Below, piece after piece: positions 1 through 5,921 of a stretch of DNA of 7,446 nucleotides (the stretch's first letter is position 1; every line of letters starts with the position of its first letter). This stretch comes from Tannerella sp. GTDB lineage: Bacteria; Bacteroidota; Bacteroidia; Bacteroidales; Tannerellaceae. A program made the position numbers and the translations under genes. Location: NCBI GenBank assembly GCA_031279875.1, contig JAITHS010000026.1, forward strand, positions 1 to 7,446, given 5' to 3'. The notes under the pieces were generated by a model. It was given only the letters and a program-made list of their open reading frames with translations. It did no database searches and was not told the DNA's origin.

Positions 1-14
1 TTAAAAAATAAAAA

Positions 15-25
15 TTAACTATTTA
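15..25 (-). other. Stop codons in all three frames just after the rpsB C-tract
   Basis: Read on the minus strand, the normal rpsB stop is TAA at 25-23. The two other frames meet TAG at 21-19 and TAA at 17-15. A change of one or two bases in the upstream C-runs would therefore change only the last few residues of S2 and would not extend the protein by more than about three codons. The stops are seen directly. That this is protective is inference, because the region is AT-rich and stops are common there by chance. Confidence 0.8.
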
Positions 26-874
26 AAATTTTCGGGGTTTTTGGGGGGCGGGGGGGGGGGGGGGGGGCGGGGGGGGGGGGGCATCCGTTTCGGCGTCATT
101 GGTTGTTTTGTGTGCGCGGGTTTTGCGTTCGCGACGCGGAGCCGATGTTTGCGGTTCGTCGCTTTCTTCTTTGTTGGTATGTTCTACTTTAGCTTCCTCG
201 ATACCTTCTTTAATTGCCTGACAGATAGCGCCTGTGATGAGTTCGATAGACTTCTGGGCGTCGTCGTTGGCGGGTATGACATGGTCAACGTTCGATGGGT
301 TAGAGTTGGTATCTACCATTGCAAAAACGGGTATTCCCAAACGGTTTGCTTCGCGTACTGCGATGTGTTCTTTCAACACGTCAACGACGAAGAGGGCTGC
401 CGGAAGGCGGTTGAGATCGGAGATAGAGCCGAGGTTTTTCTCTAATTTTGCGCGTTGACGGGTGATTTGCAGTTTCTCGCGCTTCGAGAGGTTGTCGAAA
501 GTGCCGTCTTCCGCCATCTTGTCAATGGTAGTCATCTTCTTGACTGCCTTGCGGATAGTGGGGAAGTTGGTCAGCATACCGCCGGGCCAACGTTCGATTA
601 CGTAAGGCTGATTGACGGCCGTAGCCAAATCGGCTATTATCTGCTTTGCCTGCTTTTTTGTGGCTACGAAAAGGACTTTTTTGCCTTGCTTGACGATGTT
701 TTTCATCGCCTCTGCCGCTTCATCTATTTTCGCTACCGTTTTGTATAAATCAATGATATGAATACCATTGCGCTCCATAAAAATGTAAGGAGCCATTGCA
801 GGGTTCCATTTGCTCTTCAAATGTCCGAAGTGGACGCCTGCTTCCAATAATTGTTCAAAATTTACTCTTGACAT
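23..874 (-). CDS. rpsB: 30S ribosomal protein S2 with a polyproline C-terminal tail
   Basis: S2 is a 30S subunit protein needed for late subunit assembly and for docking S1 and mRNA. The 283-residue product starts MSRVNFEQLLEAGVHFGHL and carries the S2 hallmarks RWPGGMLTNF (residues 95-104) and VDTN...IPANDDA (about 188-206). The conserved core ends near residue 230. After it comes a lineage-specific tail: an acidic stretch, a basic stretch around 247-256 (RRERKTRAHK), then ten prolines (266-275) and APQKPRKF. Bacteroides S2 is of similar length (about 278) but, as I recall it, has a charged tail without polyproline. The ATG at 872-874 is the only start that keeps the conserved N-terminus. 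It is the third gene of the operon after rplM and rpsI, with a 125-nt gap upstream; tsf is expected beyond the left edge. Identification is certain. The exact tail depends on homopolymer lengths being correctly sequenced. Confidence 0.97.
   Translation of the reverse strand: MSRVNFEQLLEAGVHFGHLKSKWNPAMAPYIFMERNGIHIIDLYKTVAKIDEAAEAMKNIVKQGKKVLFVATKKQAKQIIADLATAVNQPYVIERWPGGMLTNFPTIRKAVKKMTTIDKMAEDGTFDNLSKREKLQITRQRAKLEKNLGSISDLNRLPAALFVVDVLKEHIAVREANRLGIPVFAMVDTNSNPSNVDHVIPANDDAQKSIELITGAICQAIKEGIEEAKVEHTNKEESDEPQTSAPRRERKTRAHKTTNDAETDAPPPPPPPPPPAPQKPRKF
43..81 (-). repeat. Poly-C homopolymer tract inside the rpsB 3' end
   Basis: On the plus strand this is G6-C-G18-C-G13, with G-runs at 43-48, 50-67 and 69-81; on the coding strand it is C13-G-C18-G-C6. 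Positions 50-79 encode Pro266-Pro275 of S2 (CCC codons plus one CCG). Mononucleotide runs this long are prone to replication slippage and to sequencing error. The G-rich strand is the transcription template for rpsB and could form a G-quadruplex. Confidence 0.95.
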
Positions 875-999
875 TAAAATAATTTATTAAATTGTTTACT
901 TTCTTTTTGTTAAACATCAATCTTCCGGTAGTTTACCGACATAAAGTTATGCAGGCAAAATCCGGCTGATTTAGATACTAAACATAAAACCACTGATAA
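875..999 (-). promoter_or_regulatory. rpsI-rpsB intergenic leader with two adjacent hairpins
   Basis: This 125-nt gap is long for a ribosomal operon whose other junction in the window is 5 nt. It contains two adjacent short inverted repeats: CATA-N4-TATG at 940-951, and CGGTA-N3-TACCG at 926-938. The part next to the rpsB start (875-920) is A/T-rich and unstructured, as is usual for Bacteroidota translation starts. A TAACTTTA sequence (942-949, minus strand) resembles a -7 element but lacks the final G and has no TTTG box at the right distance. The hairpins could be an S2 autoregulatory site or an mRNA processing site. Nothing in the sequence decides between these. Confidence 0.4.
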
Positions 1000-1386
1000 T
1001 CAACGTTTCGAGAATTGGAATCTCTTTCTTGCTTTCGGTCTGCCCGGTTTTTTGCGTTCAACGGCACGCGGGTCGCGCGTTACAAATCCTTCTGCTTTGA
1101 GAGCCGGTTTTGATTCGGGGTTGATCTTGATCAACGCACGGGTGATGCCCAAACGCGCTGCTTCCGACTGTCCTTTGAAACCGCCGCCAAACAAATTGAC
1201 GATAATGTCATACTGACCGTCAACCGACAGCGTCGTAAGTGGCTGTTTTACAACATATTGAAGGATTGATGAAGGAAAATAGTTAGCTAACTCACGCTTG
1301 TTGATAGTGATTTTGCCTGTTCCTTCCTTAACATATACGCGGGCTACTGCCGCTTTACGTCGTCCTATTGCATTTACAACTTCCAT
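1000..1386 (-). CDS. rpsI: 30S ribosomal protein S9
   Basis: S9 sits in the head of the 30S subunit, and its long C-terminal tail reaches the P-site tRNA anticodon loop. The 128-residue product is of normal length (about 130 in E. coli). It begins with the conserved AIGRRKAAVARV block (residues 6-17), has the glycine-rich LFGGGFKGQSEAARLGITRA segment in the middle, and ends in the basic tail KKPGRPKARKRFQFSKR (112-128), whose terminal SKR is the tRNA-contacting end. The ATG at 1384-1386 lies 5 nt after the rplM stop, so the two genes are almost certainly co-transcribed and probably translationally coupled. Nothing unusual is seen in it. Confidence 0.98.
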   Translation of the reverse strand: MEVVNAIGRRKAAVARVYVKEGTGKITINKRELANYFPSSILQYVVKQPLTTLSVDGQYDIIVNLFGGGFKGQSEAARLGITRALIKINPESKPALKAEGFVTRDPRAVERKKPGRPKARKRFQFSKR

Positions 1387-1391
1387 AATGA

Positions 1392-1847
1392 TTATTTAAG
1401 TGAATTTAAATCAATTGTACGCGGCTGTTGTGCCTCGTGTTTGTGTTCGCTACCTGCATAAACATACAGGTTGTTGATTAATTTTGCGCCAAGTTTTGTC
1501 TTCGGCAACATGCCCTTGATAACTTTGCGAAACAGGCGGTCGTCGCCTTTGGCTTTCAACTGCGCCGGTGTGGTGCCTTTCTGACCGCCGGGGTAGCCCG
1601 AAAACGTCAGATACACACGGTCATTCCATTTATTACCCGTCAGTACTGCCTGGTCGGCATTGATAATTATCACATTATCACCGCAATCAACATGCGGAGT
1701 GAAATCGGGTTTGTATTTGCCGCGCAAAAGTTTGGCGACTTTCGAACCGACACGTCCGAGTTGTTGTCCGGCGGCATCGACTACAACCCACTCTTTTCGT
1801 ACGGTTGCCTTGTTCGCAGAAACGGTCTTATAACTTAAAGTATTCAC
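1392..1847 (-). CDS. rplM: 50S ribosomal protein L13 (GTG start)
   Basis: L13 is an early-assembly 50S protein that binds 23S rRNA. The 151-residue product matches the Bacteroidales form, which is slightly longer than the 142-residue E. coli protein. Recognisable blocks are KEWVVVDAAGQQLGR (18-32), FTPHVDCGDNVIIINA (49-64), YPGGQK (85-90) and the signature KGMLP...LYVYAGSEHKHEAQQP (111-142). The start codon is GTG at 1845-1847. It is preferred because the resulting N-terminus MNTLSYKT matches the MDTLSYKT beginning I recall for Bacteroides L13, and no upstream ATG in frame gives a conserved extension. It is the first gene of the operon, behind a strong promoter and a leader of about 95 nt. 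L13 autoregulates its own mRNA in E. coli; whether this leader does the same cannot be told from sequence. Confidence 0.97.
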   Translation of the reverse strand: MNTLSYKTVSANKATVRKEWVVVDAAGQQLGRVGSKVAKLLRGKYKPDFTPHVDCGDNVIIINADQAVLTGNKWNDRVYLTFSGYPGGQKGTTPAQLKAKGDDRLFRKVIKGMLPKTKLGAKLINNLYVYAGSEHKHEAQQPRTIDLNSLK

Positions 1848-1943
1848 TTCTTTGAATTTTTTAATTAGTTAAATATTAATTACTTACGATGCTTTTGCGG
1901 CGCATTGATAAACGGGCATTGTTGACACAAAACTCCGAAAAGC
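1848..1943 (-). promoter_or_regulatory. 5' leader of the rplM mRNA
   Basis: This is the roughly 95-nt untranslated stretch between the predicted start of transcription and the GTG of rplM. Its upstream half is mixed in composition and contains a weak ATGC-N9-GCAT inverted repeat (1889-1905) and a possible longer-range GCTTTT/AAAAGC pairing. Its downstream half (1848-1880) is almost entirely A/T, which suits Bacteroidota translation starts. A ribosomal protein leader element is possible by analogy with other phyla, but I do not recognise a defined motif. Confidence 0.35.
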
Positions 1944-1948
1944 GGCTG

Positions 1949-1979
1949 CAAAGGTACGCATAATTTTTTAATTTACAAA
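1949..1979 (-). promoter_or_regulatory. Promoter of the rplM-rpsI-rpsB operon
   Basis: On the minus strand the -33 element TTTG (1979-1976) is followed by exactly 19 nt and then the -7 element TACCTTTG (1956-1949), continuing as TACCTTTGCA. This is the consensus TTTG-N19-21-TAnnTTTG recognised by the Bacteroidota primary sigma factor. Transcription should start near 1943, giving an rplM leader of about 95 nt. Confidence 0.9.
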
Positions 1980-2006
1980 ATATTTTTGGGGCTTTTTTTG
2001 AAAAAA

Positions 2007-2039
2007 TCACTTTTGTGAAAAAAAATAATTACTTTTGTG
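2007..2039 (+). repeat. Small inverted and direct repeats at the purL promoter
   Basis: TCAC-TTTT-GTGA at 2007-2018 is a 4-bp inverted repeat around four T residues. Its core ACTTTTGTG (2009-2017) is repeated exactly at 2031-2039, with starts 22 bp apart, about two helical turns. The second copy overlaps the -7 element. The pair could be an operator or a chance duplication in AT-rich DNA. Confidence 0.4.
2030..2037 (+). promoter_or_regulatory. -7 promoter element of purL
   Basis: TACTTTTG fits the Bacteroidota -7 consensus TAnnTTTG. Transcription would start near 2043, leaving an untranslated leader of only about 14 nt before the ATG at 2057. The only TTTG boxes upstream (2012-2015 and 1997-2000) are 14 and 29 nt away, both outside the usual 19-21, so the -33 element is poor or missing. 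The short leader leaves no room for a riboswitch. Confidence 0.65.
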
Positions 2040-2056
2040 CCGTTAAAACATTCAAA

Positions 2057-5000
2057 ATGGTTCAATTTTTTAAATCTTCTTCGGGAAACGTACTTGCTGT
2101 CGAAACGACACAGAAGTTTGATAATAAGGATATTGATAAACTGATATGGCTCTTTGGAGGGGCGCAGCCGGTATCGTCGGGTGGTATTTCAGATCCTAAT
2201 AAAAGTCCTGATAACCTTACGGCAAACGCCGCTACTGCGATTTCCGGTAAATTTGTCGGACCTCGCCGCGAGATGATTACGCCGTGGAGTACTAATGCCG
2301 TCGAGATAACCCAAAACATGGGGCTGACGGGCATTAAACGTATTGAGGAGTTTTTTTCGGTTACATCCGCTAATGCGGATTATGACCCGATGCTTCAAAA
2401 TCTTTACGACGGGCTTGACCAACAGGTGTTTACCATTGACCGTAAGCCCGACCCTATCGTTTATATCGCTGATATTGAGGCTTATAACAAAGCGGAAGGG
2501 CTGGCTCTCAATCCCGAAGAGGTGGCTTATCTCAATGAAGTCAGCGACAAATTAGAGCGACAACTGACCGACAGTGAGATATTTGGTTTCTCGCAAGTCA
2601 ATTCGGAGCATTGCCGACACAAAATTTTCGGCGGGACGTTTGTTATTGACGGCGTGGAGATGGAAAGTTCTCTGTTTGAGATGATTAAAAAAACATCGAA
2701 AGTGAATCCCAACAACCTTGTTTCGGCTTACAAAGACAATGTAGCATTTAATAAAGGACCTGAAATAGAGCAGTTTGCGCCGTTTTCGGGCGATAAACCG
2801 GACTATTACGGCATCAAAAAGATAGATACCGTCATCTCACTCAAAGCAGAGACGCACAATTTTCCGACTACGGTTGAGCCTTTCAACGGCGCTTCGACAG
2901 GTTCGGGCGGTGAGATTCGCGACCGTCTGGGTGGCGGAAAAGCCTCTCTGCCATTAGCGGGAACGGCTGTTTACATGACTTCTTATCCGAGAACGGACGA
3001 GCCGACGACGGAAGTGCCGACGACGGCAGCCCCGTGTTCGGCAGGCGGGCGCAAGTGGGAGCAAGGTCTCGCGCCGCGTAAATGGCTATATCAGACGCCG
3101 CAACAGATACTTACGAAAGCGTCGAACGGCGCGTCCGATTTCGGCAACAAGTTCGGACAGCCTTTGATTTGCGGCTCGTTGCTGACATTCGAACATGCCG
3201 AAAACGGCAAACAATTTGCTTATGATAAGGCAATTATGCTTGCAGGAGGCGTCGGATTTGCCAACATGCGCGACGCTCTGAAAGGCAAACCGGAAGCGGG
3301 CGAAAAAGTAGTCATACTCGGCGGCGACAACTATCGCATCGGCATGGGCGGCGGCGCAGTTTCGTCGGTCGATACGGGGCAATACGCAAGCGGGATAGAA
3401 CTCAACGCCGTGCAGCGTGCTAATCCGGAAATGCAGAAACGTGTCGCCAACGTTATCCGTAGCGTAGCGGAATCGTCTGATAATCCGATAATTTCAATAC
3501 ATGACCATGGCGCGGGCGGACATCTGAACTGCCTCTCCGAGCTTGTCGAAACTACGGGCGGGCATATTGACATGTCGGCGTTGCCAATAGGCGACCCTAC
3601 CCTTTCGGCAAAGGAAATAATCGGCAACGAAAGTCAAGAGCGTATGGGCTTGCTAATCAAGGACAAAGACTGCGAGCGGGTACGCCGTATCGCCGAACGG
3701 GAGCGGTCGCCGATGTACGTTGCAGGAGAGACGACGGGCGATATGAAGTTTGTTTTCGAGCAGGCGGACGGTTCCAAACCTATTGACATTCGCCTCGAAT
3801 ACATGTTTGGCAAACCGCCGCGTACAATTATGGAAGATAAAACGGTTAACGAGACATATCAGCCAGTAAAATATTCAGTATCAGATATTTATAAATACAT
3901 CGAAAACGTTTTGCAACTCGAAGGCGTAGCCTGCAAAGACTGGTTGACAAACAAGGTTGACCGCTCTGTAACAGGTCGCGTGGCACGTCAGCAATGTGTC
4001 GGCGAATTGCAGTTGCCGTTAAGCGATCTTGGTGCCGTAGCGCTTGATTATCAGGGCAGTAAAGGCATGGCTGTATCGATCGGACATGCACCTCAGGCGG
4101 CGTTGATTGACCCTGCCTGCGGCTCTACACTGGCTATCGCAGAAGCGCTGACAAACATCGTATTCGCGCCGCTGACGGAAGGTTTGAGGAGCGTGTCGTT
4201 GAGCGCCAACTGGATGTGGCCATGCCGCAACGAAGGCGAAGATGCGCGTCTCTATAAGGCTGTGCAGGCGGCGTCGGATTTCGCCTGTGCGCTGGGAATA
4301 AATATCCCGACGGGCAAAGATTCGCTTTCGATGACGCAAAAATACGGCTCCGACAAGGTGTTCTCTCCCGGCACTGTTATTATTTCGGCGGCGGGAGAAG
4401 TGAGCGACATCCGCAAAATTGTGTCGCCTGTTTTGTCGTCGCTCAATGATACATTAATATATTATATTGATTTTTCGGCGGCTCCTTTGTCGCTCGGCGG
4501 CTCGGCTTTCGCGCAGTCGCTCGGATATATCGGTGATAAAGCCCCGACAATCAGCGATCCTGCATATTTCGTTGCTGCTTTTAATGCCATACAAACGGCT
4601 GTTAACGAGGGGCTTATCCTTGCGGGACATGACGTTTCGGCCGGAGGATTGATTACCGCGCTTCTGGAAATGTGTTTTGCAAATGTCGAGGGCGGTATGA
4701 CAGTCGAAATACAAAGCAATACCGACCTGATAACCACCTTATTTGCCGAAAACCCCGGCGTAGTGGCAGAAGTTAAAGATAAATCAAAATTCGAGAAAAT
4801 CTTGCATGATGCGGGCGTCGGTTTCGCACTAATCGCACAGCCGACGGACGAACGTCATATCCTCATCACAAAAGACGACAAACAATATCATTTCGGCATT
4901 GATTATCTGCGCGATGTGTGGTATAAATCATCATATCTGCTTGATATACGGCAAAGCGGCGCTGCATGTGCCGCTCAACGCTTCGAGAACTACAAAGCGC

Positions 5001-5869
5001 AACCACTTCAATTTAAGTTTAATAAAGGATTTAAGGGAACTTTGGCGGCTTTCGGTGTTGACGTTGCTAACGTCTCTACCAACCGACCCATCGCTGCCGT
5101 AATCCGCGACAAAGGCTCGCAATGCGAACGCGAAACGGCTTATGCCCTCTATCTCGCAGGCTTCGACGTGCGCGACGTACACGCTACCGACCTTGCTGCT
5201 GGACGCGAAACGCTTGCTGATGTCGGTTTCATCGTCTTTTGCGGCGGCTTCTCCAACTCCGACGTTCTCGGCTCCGCCAAAGGCTGGGCGGCCGGTATCC
5301 TTTACAACGAAAAAGCCGCAAACGCTATTGACGCTTTCTACAAACGCACTGATACACTGAGCCTTGGTATCTGTAACGGATGCCAACTCATGGCTGAACT
5401 CGAACTAATATATCCCGAACACGAAAAGAAACACAAAATGGTTCACAACGATTCACACAAGTTTGAGTCCGGTTTCGTAAGCCTCGAAATTCCGACTAAC
5501 AACTCCGTGATGTTCAGCTCGTTAAGCGGCTCGAAACTCGGTGTCTGGGTAGCTCACGGCGAGGGCAAGTTTGACTTCCCCTACGACACCTGCGGCACCT
5601 ACGACACCAGCGACACTTGCGCCACTACGAAATATAACATCGTAGCCCGTTACGCCTACGACGCCTATCCTGCCAACCCTAACGGCTCGCCGGGCGCTGT
5701 CGCCGGTGTTTGTTCGGCCGACGGTCGCCACCTCGCTATGATGCCTCACCCTGAACGCGCTATCTTCCCATGGCAGTGCGGCTATTACCCCGTAAATCGT
5801 ACCAAAGATGAGGTAACGCCATGGTTTGAGGCGTTTGTGAATGCCCGAAAGTGGTTACAAAAAGTTTAG
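2057..5869 (+). CDS. purL: Phosphoribosylformylglycinamidine synthase, single-chain form
   Basis: The enzyme converts FGAR, glutamine and ATP to FGAM, the fourth step of de novo purine synthesis, in the cytoplasm. From the ATG at 2057 the protein has 1270 residues, the large fused form (1295 in E. coli). In order: a PurS-like N-terminal region and linker ending with SEHCRH (183-188); a first synthetase half with KAETHNFP (263-270) and HDHGAGG (482-488); a second half with PTGKDS (751-756) and GHDVSAGG (857-864); and a C-terminal class I glutaminase with nucleophile Cys1106 in GICNGCQ and partners His1231 and Glu1233 in MPHPER. All key residues are present. The in-frame GTG at 2015 would add 14 residues but lies upstream of the predicted transcription start; starting at 2057 gives MVQFFKSSSGNVLAVE, like the family N-terminus. 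Two in-frame tandem duplications add residues relative to the Bacteroides protein as I recall it. Confidence 0.97.
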   Translation: MVQFFKSSSGNVLAVETTQKFDNKDIDKLIWLFGGAQPVSSGGISDPNKSPDNLTANAATAISGKFVGPRREMITPWSTNAVEITQNMGLTGIKRIEEFFSVTSANADYDPMLQNLYDGLDQQVFTIDRKPDPIVYIADIEAYNKAEGLALNPEEVAYLNEVSDKLERQLTDSEIFGFSQVNSEHCRHKIFGGTFVIDGVEMESSLFEMIKKTSKVNPNNLVSAYKDNVAFNKGPEIEQFAPFSGDKPDYYGIKKIDTVISLKAETHNFPTTVEPFNGASTGSGGEIRDRLGGGKASLPLAGTAVYMTSYPRTDEPTTEVPTTAAPCSAGGRKWEQGLAPRKWLYQTPQQILTKASNGASDFGNKFGQPLICGSLLTFEHAENGKQFAYDKAIMLAGGVGFANMRDALKGKPEAGEKVVILGGDNYRIGMGGGAVSSVDTGQYASGIELNAVQRANPEMQKRVANVIRSVAESSDNPIISIHDHGAGGHLNCLSELVETTGGHIDMSALPIGDPTLSAKEIIGNESQERMGLLIKDKDCERVRRIAERERSPMYVAGETTGDMKFVFEQADGSKPIDIRLEYMFGKPPRTIMEDKTVNETYQPVKYSVSDIYKYIENVLQLEGVACKDWLTNKVDRSVTGRVARQQCVGELQLPLSDLGAVALDYQGSKGMAVSIGHAPQAALIDPACGSTLAIAEALTNIVFAPLTEGLRSVSLSANWMWPCRNEGEDARLYKAVQAASDFACALGINIPTGKDSLSMTQKYGSDKVFSPGTVIISAAGEVSDIRKIVSPVLSSLNDTLIYYIDFSAAPLSLGGSAFAQSLGYIGDKAPTISDPAYFVAAFNAIQTAVNEGLILAGHDVSAGGLITALLEMCFANVEGGMTVEIQSNTDLITTLFAENPGVVAEVKDKSKFEKILHDAGVGFALIAQPTDERHILITKDDKQYHFGIDYLRDVWYKSSYLLDIRQSGAACAAQRFENYKAQPLQFKFNKGFKGTLAAFGVDVANVSTNRPIAAVIRDKGSQCERETAYALYLAGFDVRDVHATDLAAGRETLADVGFIVFCGGFSNSDVLGSAKGWAAGILYNEKAANAIDAFYKRTDTLSLGICNGCQLMAELELIYPEHEKKHKMVHNDSHKFESGFVSLEIPTNNSVMFSSLSGSKLGVWVAHGEGKFDFPYDTCGTYDTSDTCATTKYNIVARYAYDAYPANPNGSPGAVAGVCSADGRHLAMMPHPERAIFPWQCGYYPVNRTKDEVTPWFEAFVNARKWLQKV
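3001..3030 (+). repeat. In-frame 15-bp tandem duplication in purL
   Basis: Two adjacent 15-bp units (3001-3015 and 3016-3030) match at 13 of 15 positions and share GCCGACGACGG. They encode PTTEV-PTTAA (residues 316-325) within an insertion of about 16 residues between TSYPRT and RKWE. In the Bacteroides-type PurL I recall, these two segments are nearly contiguous. Confidence 0.8.
5581..5616 (+). repeat. In-frame 18-bp tandem duplication in purL
   Basis: Two adjacent 18-bp units (5581-5598 and 5599-5616) match at 16 of 18 positions and share CTACGACACC. They encode YDTCGT-YDTSDT (residues 1176-1187) in the glutaminase domain, in a loop between AHGEGK and the conserved YPANPNGS segment. The loop is short in the Bacteroides-type PurL I recall. 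Confidence 0.8.
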
Positions 5870-5921
5870 GGAATATGTCTTTGTGATGTACAAGGCAACA
5901 ACAAATCAAAAAATGTTAAAA

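Noticed and set aside
41..445. Plus-strand reading frame encoding a polyglycine-rich 134-residue protein
   Set aside because: It is the antisense shadow of the rpsB C tract and core; it has no promoter and no family resemblance.
942..949. TAACTTTA on the minus strand as an internal rpsB promoter
   Set aside because: It lacks the final G of TAnnTTTG, and no TTTG lies 19-21 nt upstream.
2015..2056. Upstream GTG start giving PurL 14 extra residues
   Set aside because: It lies before the predicted transcription start and overlaps the -7 element. The ATG at 2057 gives the family-like N-terminus.
4931..5386. Minus-strand 151-codon frame inside purL
   Set aside because: It lies wholly antisense to the conserved PurL glutaminase region, has no recognisable family and no upstream promoter, and is explained by the codon bias of purL.
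5841..5921. Start at 5841 for the lipoprotein, overlapping purL
   Set aside because: It would put about 27 residues before the signal peptide. The ATG at 5922 gives a compact lipoprotein signal with Cys18; 5913 remains a possible alternative.
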